Shown here piece after piece: positions 39,383-48,721 of a DNA stretch of 64,000 bases. The stretch's first letter is position 1, and the number at the start of each line of letters is the position of its first letter. A program made the position numbers and the translations under genes. The stretch comes from Arhodomonas aquaeolei DSM 8974 (GTDB lineage Bacteria > Pseudomonadota > Gammaproteobacteria > Nitrococcales > Nitrococcaceae), in the NCBI RefSeq assembly GCF_000374645.1, contig NZ_KB894802.1:1924-65923 (forward strand), written 5' to 3'. A model generated the notes under the pieces. It saw only the letters and a list, made by a program, of their open reading frames with translations. It made no database searches and was not told where the DNA came from.

Positions 39383-39409
39383 CACGCGGTTTTGCGCCCG
39401 CCGCGTGTC
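39381..39409 (+). terminator. Inverted repeat at the end of rlmB
   Basis: GACACGCGG-TTTTGCGCCCG-CCGCGTGTC is a perfect 9-bp inverted repeat beginning on the rlmB stop codon and lying before rpsF. No T-run follows. It may be a weak terminator or an mRNA-stabilising hairpin. Confidence 0.5.
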
Positions 39410-39517
39410 GGGGTTATCATCCCGCGTTCGCCTGCTTTCGGGCGTCTCCTTGCCGTTCGCATTCGCGGGCGGCTTTCGTGACCCGGCCCATCGGTCAGTC
39501 AACCGCAAGGAGTGACA

Positions 39518-39886
39518 ATGCGACACTACGAAATCGTATTCTTGGTCCACCCGGACCAGAGCGATCAGGTACCCGCCATGATCGAGCGTTACCGCAGCCT
39601 TATCGAGGGCAACAACGGTGCGATCCACCGCCTCGAGGACTGGGGGCGCCGTCAGCTCGCCTACCCGATCAACAAGCTGATCAAGGCGCACTACGTGCTC
39701 ATGAACGTCGAGTGCACCTCCGAGGACCTGGACGAGCTCGTCTCGCTGTTCCGGTTCAACGACGCGGTGATCCGCCACATGACGCTGAGCCGTCAGGAGG
39801 CCGTCACCGAGCCGTCCCCGCTGGCCAAGAACCAGGAGGAGCGGCGCGAGGAGGAGCGCGGCGAGCGGGAGTCCGCCGACGCCTGA
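39518..39886 (+). CDS. rpsF: 30S ribosomal protein bS6
   Basis: A 122-aa ribosomal protein that binds 16S rRNA together with bS18. It starts [33 protein letters not shown] and [12 protein letters not shown] follow, then an acidic tail. The ATG at 39518 is chosen over a GTG two codons earlier because AAGGAG lies at ideal spacing. First gene of rpsF-priB-rpsR-(DUF2232)-rplI. Confidence 0.98.
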   Translation: MRHYEIVFLVHPDQSDQVPAMIERYRSLIEGNNGAIHRLEDWGRRQLAYPINKLIKAHYVLMNVECTSEDLDELVSLFRFNDAVIRHMTLSRQEAVTEPSPLAKNQEERREEERGERESADA

Positions 39887-39896
39887 GCCGCGGCCC

Positions 39897-40226
39897 ATGG
39901 CCGACAACCGTGTGTGCATCACCGGCCGCCTGGTCGATGCCGTCCAGCTGCGGTATTCGCCCGCCGGCGTCCCCATCGCGCGACTGCTCATCGAGCACGA
40001 ATCGCGTCAGGTGGAGGCCGGGGTGGAGCGCCCGATCCGATTCCGGGTCGGCGTGCGCGCCGCCGGCGCGGTCCTGGCCCCGGAGGCCGGGGACTGGCCG
40101 CCGGGCACCGCGGTCACGGTGGAGGGATTCCTCGCCCGGGCGCGTCAGCGTGATGGCGACAGCCGTTTAATCATCAGCGCCGAGCGGATCAGCATTGCCG
40201 CCGGCGACGCAAACCATCGGGAGTGA
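39897..40226 (+). CDS. priB: Primosomal replication protein N (PriB)
   Basis: This 109-aa OB-fold protein binds ssDNA and PriA during replication restart. It shows [31 protein letters not shown] and the second half [26 protein letters not shown]. It lies between rpsF and rpsR as usual in gammaproteobacteria, 10 bp after rpsF. Confidence 0.95.
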   Translation: MADNRVCITGRLVDAVQLRYSPAGVPIARLLIEHESRQVEAGVERPIRFRVGVRAAGAVLAPEAGDWPPGTAVTVEGFLARARQRDGDSRLIISAERISIAAGDANHRE

Positions 40227-40233
40227 CGACGAC

Positions 40234-40458
40234 ATGGCACGTTTTTTCCGCCGCAGGAAGTACTGCCGCTTTACCGCCGAGGGCGTGAAGGAGATCGACT
40301 ACAAGGATCTCAACACGCTGCGCAACTACATCACCGAGACCGGCAAGATCGTGCCGAGCCGCATCACCGGCACCAGCGCGCGTTACCAGCGCCAGCTCGC
40401 GCGGGCGATCAAGCGCGCCCGTTACCTCGCGCTGCTGCCGTACACCGACCGGCACTGA
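40234..40458 (+). CDS. rpsR: 30S ribosomal protein bS18
   Basis: This 74-aa bS18 forms a heterodimer with bS6 on the 30S platform. It shows [21 protein letters not shown], the hallmark [34 protein letters not shown] and the final TDRH. GGGAGTGACGAC precedes the ATG. Confidence 0.98.
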   Translation: MARFFRRRKYCRFTAEGVKEIDYKDLNTLRNYITETGKIVPSRITGTSARYQRQLARAIKRARYLALLPYTDRH

Positions 40459-40459
40459 C

Positions 40460-41326
40460 ATGCGCTCACTGGCAGCGCTGGTCATGCGCGGCCGCATAGC
40501 GGCCATCGCCGTGACGGCGCTGACCGCCGTGGTGCCGCTGCTGCTGTGGATCAGCTCGGCAGTGGTGGCGCTGGTGACCCTGCGCCGCGGTGCCGGTGAG
40601 GGTGTTCTCACCGTTGCTGGTGCCACCGCGGTGCTGGCGGTACTCGCTCAGGCGAGTGTGGGCAGCCCGCTGCCGGCCCTGCAGCTGCCGCTGCAGGTCT
40701 GGCTGCCGATGGTGGCAGTGGCCGCCTGCCTCCGGGTGACGGTCTCACTGCCGCGGGCGCTGGAGGCGGCCGCGGCCCTGGCGGGCGTCGCGGTGATCCT
40801 CTTCCACCTGGTGGTGGGGGACGCCGGCGCCTACTGGCAGGGGATGCTGGAGCAGGCGGCAGGCCTGTTTGCGGACCCGGCCACCCGCGAGGCGCTGAAC
40901 GCACAGGCGGGCCGGCTCGCGACGATGATGACGTCGCTGTGGTTCGGTAACCTGCTGCTGGTGGGTATTGCCAGCCTGCTGCTGGCGCGCTGGTGGCAGG
41001 CGCTGCTGTACAATCCCGGGGGGTTCGGCGCGGAGTTTCACGCCCTGCGTTTCTCCCGCGGGTTCACCTTCGCCTGCCTGGGCGTGCTCGTCGTCGGCTC
41101 TGTCGTCGGGGGCGGCGCGCTCTACGACGTGGCGCTGGTGGTGAGCACGGTGTTCGTCTTCCAGGCCCTGGCGGTTGCCCACGCGCTGGTCGGCGCGAAG
41201 GGGCTGAGCCGGGCCTGGCTGGTCGTGGTCTATGTGAGCCTCGCCCCGTTCGCGCGCATCTATGCCATCGCCGGCATGATGGACGTGTTCGTGGACGTGC
41301 GGCGCCGGGTCACGGAGTCCGCCTGA
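40460..41326 (+). CDS. DUF2232 family membrane protein
   Basis: A 288-aa integral membrane protein with about eight hydrophobic segments, starting one base after the rpsR stop. The gene between rpsR and rplI in many gammaproteobacteria is of this YybS-like DUF2232 type. The C-terminal half, with [16 protein letters not shown] and [26 protein letters not shown], is the most family-like part. Function unknown. It may share the ribosomal-protein transcript. Confidence 0.8.
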   Translation: MRSLAALVMRGRIAAIAVTALTAVVPLLLWISSAVVALVTLRRGAGEGVLTVAGATAVLAVLAQASVGSPLPALQLPLQVWLPMVAVAACLRVTVSLPRALEAAAALAGVAVILFHLVVGDAGAYWQGMLEQAAGLFADPATREALNAQAGRLATMMTSLWFGNLLLVGIASLLLARWWQALLYNPGGFGAEFHALRFSRGFTFACLGVLVVGSVVGGGALYDVALVVSTVFVFQALAVAHALVGAKGLSRAWLVVVYVSLAPFARIYAIAGMMDVFVDVRRRVTESA

Positions 41327-41372
41327 GACGGCGGGCGTGGATCGATTACTGGACTGGTTCTGGGGATTAGCA

Positions 41373-41822
41373 ATGGAAGTCATTCTGCTTGAGAAGGTCG
41401 ACAATCTCGGGGGGCTCGGCGACCGCGTTAAGGTGCGCGCGGGCTACGGGCGTAACTACCTGCTGCCGCAGGGCAAGGCGCGCATGGCCACCGAGGAGAA
41501 CATCCGCTATTTCGAGGAGCGCCGCGCCGAGCTCGAGCGCCAGGCGGCGGAGCAGCTCGCCGCCGCGCAGCGCCGCGCGGAGCAGCTCGCGGGGCTGACG
41601 GTGACCATCACCGCCAAGGCCGGCGACGAGGGCAAGCTCTTCGGCTCCGTGGGCACCGCCGATATCGCCGATGCGGTGACCGCCGCCGGTGTCGAGGTGG
41701 AGCGCCAGGAGGTGCGTCTGCCCGAGGGGCCGCTGCGTGTGACCGGCGACTACGAGATCGAGCTGCACCTGCACTCGGACGTGGACGCCACCGTGACGGT
41801 CTCGGTCACCGCCGAGGAGTGA
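41373..41822 (+). CDS. rplI: 50S ribosomal protein bL9
   Basis: A 149-aa elongated ribosomal protein. It starts [21 protein letters not shown], then [14 protein letters not shown], the long connecting helix (about 45-75) and the C-terminal [16 protein letters not shown] domain. The ATG at 41373 follows GGGGATTAGCA. Confidence 0.98.
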   Translation: MEVILLEKVDNLGGLGDRVKVRAGYGRNYLLPQGKARMATEENIRYFEERRAELERQAAEQLAAAQRRAEQLAGLTVTITAKAGDEGKLFGSVGTADIADAVTAAGVEVERQEVRLPEGPLRVTGDYEIELHLHSDVDATVTVSVTAEE

Positions 41823-41830
41823 CCGCACCG

Positions 41831-41856
41831 GCATGCCCGCCGGCCGGCGGGCATGC
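41831..41856. terminator. Perfect 26-bp palindrome after rplI
   Basis: GCATGCCCGCCGG is followed by its exact reverse complement CCGGCGGGCATGC, starting eight bases after the rplI stop. As RNA it would form a strong hairpin without a T-tract; as DNA it could also bind a dimeric protein. A terminator role is the simplest reading. Confidence 0.55.
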
Positions 41857-41967
41857 ATCGCGGCCCCGCCCGGGGCCGTGCGGATGGGCAGCGGTGACCG
41901 TGGCGCCCTGCGGTGCCGCGGCCACCGGCAGTGAGCCGGCGCCCGGAGGCGGGCGCGGAGGTTGGAG

Positions 41968-43353
41968 ATGGCCGACGCGCGTGCTGCGCTAACCGAGACG
42001 GAGGCGCTGAAGGTCCCGCCTCACTCCATCGAGGCCGAGCAGGCGGTGCTCGGCGGGCTGATGGTGGACAACGGTGCCTGGGACCAGGTCGCCGACCGGG
42101 TGTCCGAGGCGGATTTCTATCGCCGCGACCACCGGCTGATTTTCCGGGCCATGGAGACCCTGGCCGAGGGCGGCCAGCCCATGGACGCGGTGACCCTGTC
42201 CGAGTGGCTGAAGTCCAACGGCCAGCTCGAGGACGCCGGCGGCCTGCCGTATCTCGGTGCTCTCGCCAAGGATACCCCGAGCTCCGCGAACATCCGCGCC
42301 TACGCGGACATCGTCCGCGAGAAGTCCGTGCTGCGCCAGCTCATCGAGGCGGGCACGGAGGTCGCGAGTGCCGGCTACACGCCGGACGGCCGTGGCAGCG
42401 AGGAGCTGCTCGACTTCGCCGAGCGCACCATCTTCGAGATCGCCGAGCAGTCGCGCCGCGGTGGCCGCGGGTTCATCGGCGTGCGCGACATCCTGCCCAG
42501 CGTCGTCGACCGCATCGACACGCTCTTCCACCAGGACGGCGACGTCACCGGTCTGCCCACCGGCTTCAGCGACTTCGATCGAATGACCTCCGGGATGGAG
42601 GGCGGCGACATGGTGATCGTCGCGGCCCGCCCGTCCATGGGCAAGACCACCTTCGCCATGAACATCGCCGAGAACGTCGCCATGCACGACGGCACGCCGG
42701 TGGCGGTGTTCAGCATGGAGATGCCCGCGGACGCCCTGGCCATGCGCATGCTCTCCTCGCTCGGCCGGGTGGAGCTGCAGAAGATCCGCTCCGGGCGGCT
42801 GGAGGAGGACGACTGGCCGCGGCTGACCAGCACCATGAACCTGCTCTCGCAGGCGAAGCTGTTCATCGACGATACCCCCGGGCTCACGCCCACCGAGATG
42901 CGTGCCCGCGCACGCCGGCTCAAGCGTGAGCACGGCCTCGGGCTGATCCTCATCGACTACCTCCAGCTCATGCAGCTGCCGGGCTTCAAGGAGAACCGCG
43001 CCCAGGAGGTCTCGGAGATCTCGCGTTCGCTCAAGGCCATGGCGAAGGAGCTGGACGTGCCCGTGATCGCGCTCTCCCAGCTTAACCGCAGCCTGGAGCA
43101 GCGCCCGAACAAGCGCCCGGTGATGTCGGACCTGCGCGAATCCGGGGCGATCGAGCAGGACGCCGACGTGATCGTGTTCATCTACCGCGACGAGGTCTAC
43201 AACGACGACAGCCCCGACAAGGGCACCGCGGAGATCATCATCGGCAAGCAGCGTAACGGCCCGGTGGGCACCATGCGCCTGACGTTCCTCGGGCAGTTCA
43301 CGCGCTTCGAGAACTACATCGACGACGTTTACGGGAGCGAGGGCTGGACGTGA
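41968..43353 (+). CDS. dnaB: Replicative DNA helicase DnaB
   Basis: Hexameric helicase that unwinds the chromosomal fork. The 461-aa protein has the N-terminal domain (PHSIEAEQAVLGGLM) and RecA-like domain with Walker A VAARPSMGKTTFAMN, Walker B LGLILIDYLQLM, SRSLKAMAKELDVPVIALSQLNR and SGAIEQDADVIVF. No intein or fusion is visible. The ATG at 41968 follows GGAGGTTGGAG. The last bases overlap alr (GTGA). Confidence 0.98.
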   Translation: MADARAALTETEALKVPPHSIEAEQAVLGGLMVDNGAWDQVADRVSEADFYRRDHRLIFRAMETLAEGGQPMDAVTLSEWLKSNGQLEDAGGLPYLGALAKDTPSSANIRAYADIVREKSVLRQLIEAGTEVASAGYTPDGRGSEELLDFAERTIFEIAEQSRRGGRGFIGVRDILPSVVDRIDTLFHQDGDVTGLPTGFSDFDRMTSGMEGGDMVIVAARPSMGKTTFAMNIAENVAMHDGTPVAVFSMEMPADALAMRMLSSLGRVELQKIRSGRLEEDDWPRLTSTMNLLSQAKLFIDDTPGLTPTEMRARARRLKREHGLGLILIDYLQLMQLPGFKENRAQEVSEISRSLKAMAKELDVPVIALSQLNRSLEQRPNKRPVMSDLRESGAIEQDADVIVFIYRDEVYNDDSPDKGTAEIIIGKQRNGPVGTMRLTFLGQFTRFENYIDDVYGSEGWT

Positions 43354-44420
43354 GCCGCGTGGCCCGGGCGACCATCCACACCGATGCGCTCGTGCACAAC
43401 CTGGGCGTGGTGCGCGAGCGCGCGCCGGGGGCGCGGGCGATCGCCGTGCTCAAGGCGGATGCCTACGGCCACGGCCTGCGCCGCGCCGCCGCCGCGCTGG
43501 CAGGAGCGGACGCCTTCGCGGTGAGCTGCCTCGCCGAGGCGCTGCCCCTGCGCGAGGCCGGGCATGACCACCGCATCGTGCTGCTGGAGGGCTTCTTCGA
43601 CGCCGACGAGATCGAAGACTTCGCCCACCAGCGGCTGGATGCGGTGATTCACGCCCCGTGGCAGGTCGAGTGCCTGGAGCGGGCCGCGCCGTCCCGGCCG
43701 CTGGATGTCTGGATCAAGGTGGACAGCGGCATGCACCGCCTGGGCTTCCGACCGGAGGAAACGGCGGCGGTTTACCGTCGCCTGCGCGACTGCCCCGCGG
43801 TGGGGGAGATCCGCTGGCTCACCCATCTCGCCTGTGCCGACGACCGCCGCGACGACACCACGCCGCGCCAGCTCGAGGCCTTTGCGCGGGCCCGCGAGGC
43901 GGGGCGGGGAGAGGCGTCCATCGCCAATTCCGCGGCGACCCTGGCCTGGCCGTCCGCCCATGCGGACTGGGTGCGTCCGGGCATCTGCCTGTACGGGGCG
44001 TCGCCGTTCATCGATGGCGGCGAGCGCCCGCCGCTGGTCCCGGCGATGACCCTGGAGGCGCGGCTGATCGCCGTGCACCGCCACCATCGCGGTGACCGGG
44101 TGGGCTATGGCGGGACCTTCACCTGCCCGGAGGACATGCCCGTGGGCGTGGTCTCCATCGGTTACGGCGACGGCTATCCGCGCCACGCGCCCAACGGTAC
44201 CCCGGTGCTGGTGGACGGCCGCCGCGCGGCCCTGGCGGGGCGGGTGTCCATGGACATGCTCTGCGTGGACCTGCGCGGGCATCCCGGCGCCGCCGTCGGC
44301 GCGCCGGTGACCCTGTGGGGGCGGGGGCTGCCCGCGGAGGAGGTCGCCGGGCGTTGCGGCACCATCGCCTACGAGCTGTTCTGCCGGCTGACCCCGCGCG
44401 TGACCTTCCGGGAGGAGTGA
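43350..44420 (+). CDS. alr: Alanine racemase
   Basis: PLP enzyme making D-alanine for peptidoglycan. The 356-aa protein has the PLP-lysine motif AVLKADAYGHG (Lys35), the substrate-binding RVGYGGTF segment with the catalytic Tyr, MHRLGF, and the SIGYGDGYPR and GRVSMDMLCVDL motifs. The GTG start overlaps the dnaB stop. Confidence 0.97.
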   Translation: MSRVARATIHTDALVHNLGVVRERAPGARAIAVLKADAYGHGLRRAAAALAGADAFAVSCLAEALPLREAGHDHRIVLLEGFFDADEIEDFAHQRLDAVIHAPWQVECLERAAPSRPLDVWIKVDSGMHRLGFRPEETAAVYRRLRDCPAVGEIRWLTHLACADDRRDDTTPRQLEAFARAREAGRGEASIANSAATLAWPSAHADWVRPGICLYGASPFIDGGERPPLVPAMTLEARLIAVHRHHRGDRVGYGGTFTCPEDMPVGVVSIGYGDGYPRHAPNGTPVLVDGRRAALAGRVSMDMLCVDLRGHPGAAVGAPVTLWGRGLPAEEVAGRCGTIAYELFCRLTPRVTFREE

Positions 44421-44423
44421 CTG

Positions 44424-45800
44424 ATGGCCAGGACGGCGAAGCCCCGGCGTCTGTACGTGTGCAGCGACTGCGGCGGTTCCTCGCCCAAGTGGGCGGGCCA
44501 GTGTCCCGAGTGCGGGGCCTGGAACACCCTGGAGGAGCAGATCGTCGAGGCCACGCCGGCCGCCGGCGGGCGGCCCCGGGGCCAGTACGCCGGCGACCGG
44601 GGGGTGCGCAGCCTTGCGGACGTGCCCTCCGACGAGGAGACCCGCTTCAGCGCCGGCATCGGCGAGCTGGACCGTGTCCTCGGCGGCGGACTGGTCCGCG
44701 GCGGGGTGGTGCTCCTCGGCGGTGATCCGGGCATCGGCAAGTCCACCCTGCTGCTGGAGATGGTGGCCCGGCTGCCCGCCGCGCACAGCGCGCTGTACGT
44801 CACCGGTGAGGAATCGCTGCGCCAGGTGGGCCTGCGCGCCAGCCGGCTGAACGTCGCCGCGGAGGGCCTGCGGCTGCTCGCCGAGACCTCGGTGGAGGCG
44901 GTGCTCGACGCCGCCGCCGCGGAACGTCCCGCCGTGATGGTCATCGACTCGATCCAGACCCTGCATACCGAGGGGCTGAGCTCGGCGCCGGGCTCGGTGG
45001 CCCAGGTGCGCGAGTGCACCGCCCAGCTCGTGCGCTACGCCAAGCAGACCGGCACGGCGCTGTTCCTGGTCGGCCACGTCACCAAGGACGGCCAGCTCGC
45101 CGGCCCGCGGGTGATGGAGCACATGGTCGACACGGTGCTGTATTTCGAGAGCGACGCCGGCAGCCGCTACCGCCTGCTGCGCGCGGTGAAGAACCGCTTC
45201 GGCGCCGCCAACGAGCTCGGGGTCTTCGCCATGCTCGACACCGGGCTGCACGAGGTGAAGAACCCCTCCGCGATCTTCCTCTCGCGCCACGAGCAGCCGG
45301 TGCCGGGCAGCGTGATCATGGTCACCCGCGAGGGCACGCGGCCGCTGCTGGTGGAGGTCCAGGCGCTCGTTTCAGAGAGTCCGCTGGCGAATCCGCGCCG
45401 CGTGGCCCTCGGGCTGGACGGCAACCGCCTGGCCATGCTGCTGGCGGTGCTGCACCGCCACGGCGGCATCAGTACCGCGGGGGAGGACGTCTTCTTCAAT
45501 GTGGTGGGCGGAGTGCGCGTCACCGAGACCGCCAGCGACCTGCCCAGCCTCGTGGCCGTGCTCTCCAGCCTGCGCGACCGCGCCGTGGGCCAGGAATGGG
45601 TGATGTTCGGCGAGGTCGGCCTGGCCGGCGAGATCCGGCCGGTCCCCAACGGCCCGGAGCGCCTCGGCGAGGCCGCCAAGCACGGCTTCCGGCGCGCGCT
45701 GGTGCCGGCCAAGAACCTGCCCCCCAAGGGCCAGCGCCCCGAGGGCCTGGAGATCATCCCCGTCAGCCGTCTCGACGAGGCGCTGGAAGCGGTTTTCTAG
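44424..45800 (+). CDS. radA: DNA repair protein RadA
   Basis: RecA-like branch-migration helicase. The 458-aa protein has the N-terminal C4 zinc finger (CSDCGG...CPECGAW), Walker A GGDPGIGKSTLLLE, the RadA-specific KNRFGAANELGVF motif and a C-terminal Lon-like domain (from about residue 270). It starts three bases after alr. Confidence 0.97.
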   Translation: MARTAKPRRLYVCSDCGGSSPKWAGQCPECGAWNTLEEQIVEATPAAGGRPRGQYAGDRGVRSLADVPSDEETRFSAGIGELDRVLGGGLVRGGVVLLGGDPGIGKSTLLLEMVARLPAAHSALYVTGEESLRQVGLRASRLNVAAEGLRLLAETSVEAVLDAAAAERPAVMVIDSIQTLHTEGLSSAPGSVAQVRECTAQLVRYAKQTGTALFLVGHVTKDGQLAGPRVMEHMVDTVLYFESDAGSRYRLLRAVKNRFGAANELGVFAMLDTGLHEVKNPSAIFLSRHEQPVPGSVIMVTREGTRPLLVEVQALVSESPLANPRRVALGLDGNRLAMLLAVLHRHGGISTAGEDVFFNVVGGVRVTETASDLPSLVAVLSSLRDRAVGQEWVMFGEVGLAGEIRPVPNGPERLGEAAKHGFRRALVPAKNLPPKGQRPEGLEIIPVSRLDEALEAVF

Positions 45801-46008
45801 CTGAACCCCCCGATTCATAAGGCCCCGGGGCGTGGCCGCAGGCTGCCCAGGGTGGAATGCCACAGCCGGTTGGCTGAGTCCCCGGGCACGTCGCCGCCTT
45901 CCATGCGAATCAGAATGAATGGGTGGCCGGGGTCCGATACCTGTCCCTGTGCGACGAAGTTGTAGTCCCGCCCTGATGAAAACCGTGTGTTCGTTCATCC
46001 GGCACGAA

Positions 46009-47133
46009 TCAGAAGGCGTTGGGGCGGGGCTGGAACGTGCGGGTGACGGCATCCCAGAGGCCCGCGGCCTCGGCGTCTGTCAGTGAAGCCTGGTCGATTC
46101 GCGGGTGCGTCCCGTCAGTGACGAACTCCCCCGTGCGAAGGGTGATGTCGACGTAAGGGGTTTCGGGGGAGCCGATCCTGCTGTTGGCCTCGATGTTGAA
46201 ATAATGTCCGCGAACGTCCTCGTCGGTGGTGCCGGTTGTCAGGACCTCCTCGGCCTGCTTTATGCCCTCGAGATCGACCTTACCGTCGCGGAGCATCGAG
46301 TGGTTCGGGTCTCTGGACAGGAGCGCTATTACCCCCGGTTTGCGCTCCAGCAGCGTGGTCTCTGCCGCGATCGTGGTGTTGGTATAGATGTTGAGATAGA
46401 TGTCTTCATGGACGTTATCGACGAAGGTCATCCCGATGGATTCCTCCCGATACGGTAGGGCGGCGCCGGGGATCGTCTCGTCCGCGCCGCCGGCGAGGAA
46501 TCCGTGGCCGAAGCACAGGCCGGGGCGTTCGGGTATCTCGTCGCTCTCGCGCGGGTGCAGGCGCTGCAGCAGGTGCTGCACCTGCTTGAGGCGCTCGGAC
46601 TTGTTGGTTGTCAGGTACGCGCGGTCCGCCTTGTAGCGCTCGTCGGTCAGGTCCGTTGCCTTGAGCTCGACGGAGAACATCGTGAACCCCTCGAATTTGT
46701 ATCCCTCCAGGGTTCTCGATGAGTCATAGGCGCTACGGCTTTCGTTTCTGTCGAAGATGACGAGTCCGGAGTCAGTCTTGATCACGTTCTTGAGATAAGG
46801 GGCATCGTCCTTGTTGACGGTCTCTTGGTTCTCGAACGTGTTTCTCCGTTTCTCGATGAACCGGTCATACATCTGCCGGCTCATCGGCCGGGCGCTGATT
46901 TGCGCCTCGTTCACCGTCAGGCTGCTCGAGCTCAAAGGCATGCGCTCGGGCATCTGTAGCTGAAAGCGCCCCACGCACACGGGGCGCATGGTCTGGGTGT
47001 AGCCCTCGAGCGTGTGTCGTTCCTGCTCGTTCATCGTCGGTACGCCTCGTTCGTATGCCCCGTAGCCCAATACCAGCAGCGCTATGGCCACGCCGATACC
47101 GGCCCGGATCCAGAGTTGTCGGGTCCTCTTCAT
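46009..47133 (-). CDS. T6SS Tli4-type immunity protein
   Basis: This 374-aa protein has an N-terminal membrane anchor (LWIRAGIGVAIALLVLGYGAY, about residues 7-27) and a long soluble part that should face the periplasm. It resembles Tli4-family immunity proteins: an N-terminal block with CVGRFQLQMPE, CFGHGFLAGG in the middle, and a C-terminal region with PYVDITLRTGEFVTDG. It lies 22 bp downstream of the lipase gene, the usual effector-immunity order. Presumably it binds the lipase in the periplasm and protects the producer. Confidence 0.8.
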   Translation of the reverse strand: MKRTRQLWIRAGIGVAIALLVLGYGAYERGVPTMNEQERHTLEGYTQTMRPVCVGRFQLQMPERMPLSSSSLTVNEAQISARPMSRQMYDRFIEKRRNTFENQETVNKDDAPYLKNVIKTDSGLVIFDRNESRSAYDSSRTLEGYKFEGFTMFSVELKATDLTDERYKADRAYLTTNKSERLKQVQHLLQRLHPRESDEIPERPGLCFGHGFLAGGADETIPGAALPYREESIGMTFVDNVHEDIYLNIYTNTTIAAETTLLERKPGVIALLSRDPNHSMLRDGKVDLEGIKQAEEVLTTGTTDEDVRGHYFNIEANSRIGSPETPYVDITLRTGEFVTDGTHPRIDQASLTDAEAAGLWDAVTRTFQPRPNAF

Positions 47134-47155
47134 GGTGTCGTCCTGTGGCGATGAG

Positions 47156-48721
47156 CTACTGCCACTGTTGCGCCATCTCCAGGATGGCGCCGAGCACGAA
47201 CCAGCGGGCCTCGGCGTTGTCGTAGGCGGACTGGTGCTCGGTGGCAACGGCCAGGGTACGCCGGGCATGCTCGGCACCGGCGCGGCCCGAGCGGCTCGGC
47301 ACCGTCCCGTCGCCGGGGTCCTCGGGCTCGCCGATCTCGTAGCGGTAAACGCGCTCGTGACCGTGACGGTCGGTTTCCATGGCCAGGCGATACTGGTTGT
47401 AGTGGGGGCGCGACTGTGCCGCCTTCCAGAGATGACGGCTATATTCCGATTCCCTTCCCTGCCATATCACGGCGCCATAACTCATGTGATCCGGGCTGTC
47501 GGAGTAGAAGAGATAGGTATTGGGATTGAATCGGTTGGCCATGTTTTTGTGAAAACTCTTCACTTTGTCTTTCATTGTCTTTACGTATTTATCCCATTCC
47601 CTCTGGATTTTCTTCTCCCTGTCAGGGGCATGACTCCCTGTCAGCTCCGGATTGGCCAGCGCCGGCTCCAGCATGCCCCACCACTGTTCGCGTTCCAGGT
47701 AGATCGCCGTGTAGGGGTCGTCCCCTTCGGGCAGCGACCGGATCGCCCGGCCGTTGCGGCGGATCTGCAGCCAGTGCCGGCCATAGGCCGGGGTGGGGAC
47801 CAGCTGCAGCGGGCCCGGGGCGCTACCGAGCACGGCCGTGGTCTCGCGCGCCGTCGCGCCCATGATGTGACTGGTGAAGAAACCGCCCTCGGTGCCGCAC
47901 TTCATGCGCCGGTAGAAGACCGGCGCCCCGTTGGTGGGCATCACCCCGTGCACCACGCCCAGCATGCTGGCGTTGCCGCCGTCGACTTCCGAGTAGTAAC
48001 GGGCGACCAGTCCGCCCATGGAGTGGGTGAGCAGGATGACCCTGTCGCAGCCCATCCCGGCCCGGCGGTAGCCGTCGATAATGGCGTCCACCCGCTGTGC
48101 CAGTGCATCGGCCGAGTCGGCGTTGGATTGCAGCCAGTTGTAGCCGCAGGCGTGCACCGGGAAGTGGTAACGCGTGAGTGTCTTCAGCCATCCGTTGACT
48201 GTCGCGTCGAAGTCTTCCGGCAGCGAGACGTCGTCTCTGACCAGCCCCACCAGCTGGGTGATGGGGATCGAGTCGGCCGCCGATATGTCATCGGGCAGGT
48301 TTAACCAGTTCTCCAGCCAGACGAGGAACTCCCCGTAGACCATGCTGCCGAGCTCGCCCCAGCCGCGCGCCTTCATCAGCGCTTCGTTCGGGATCGTCTC
48401 GCCCTCGGCGGTTTTCCAGCTGCGATTCAGCCCGTGAGGGATAGCCCCCTCGGGGTCGACCTCGGTTTCGTCCGGGTTCAGGATCTCCTGGCGTGCTTCG
48501 GGGCTTTTCCAAAGCCACCCCAACAGGCTCCAAACACTATCTACGCGCCACTTTTCCTTGTTCGACGTATTCTTCAGATTGCTCCCCATCACCCCCGGCA
48601 CGAAGACGACGGGGAGCACCCAGTCGCGGCAGCGCACGCGCGTGACGTGCTTTTCTTCGCTGGGGTGGTGGCAGCTGTGTGCCGTGTCGAAGATGTCGTA
48701 GATGTCGTACTCGTCGCTCAT
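47156..48721 (-). CDS. T6SS lipase effector (Tle type, PGAP1-like alpha/beta hydrolase)
   Basis: This 521-aa alpha/beta hydrolase has a proposed catalytic triad of Ser234 in LLTHSMGGLVARY, an Asp near 471 in GDGTVP, and His near 496 in ATEHQSAYDN. VFVPGVMGSNL in the N-terminal part resembles the oxyanion region of PGAP1-like lipases. No signal peptide is present, as expected for T6SS cargo. Its ATG overlaps the vgrG stop and a Tli4-like gene follows, so a Tle4-like phospholipase is the best call. Confidence 0.85.
   Translation of the reverse strand: MSDEYDIYDIFDTAHSCHHPSEEKHVTRVRCRDWVLPVVFVPGVMGSNLKNTSNKEKWRVDSVWSLLGWLWKSPEARQEILNPDETEVDPEGAIPHGLNRSWKTAEGETIPNEALMKARGWGELGSMVYGEFLVWLENWLNLPDDISAADSIPITQLVGLVRDDVSLPEDFDATVNGWLKTLTRYHFPVHACGYNWLQSNADSADALAQRVDAIIDGYRRAGMGCDRVILLTHSMGGLVARYYSEVDGGNASMLGVVHGVMPTNGAPVFYRRMKCGTEGGFFTSHIMGATARETTAVLGSAPGPLQLVPTPAYGRHWLQIRRNGRAIRSLPEGDDPYTAIYLEREQWWGMLEPALANPELTGSHAPDREKKIQREWDKYVKTMKDKVKSFHKNMANRFNPNTYLFYSDSPDHMSYGAVIWQGRESEYSRHLWKAAQSRPHYNQYRLAMETDRHGHERVYRYEIGEPEDPGDGTVPSRSGRAGAEHARRTLAVATEHQSAYDNAEARWFVLGAILEMAQQWQ

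Noticed and set aside
45801-46008. Search for a gene or effector between radA and the immunity gene
   Set aside because: No frame with a start, ribosome binding site or motif was seen.
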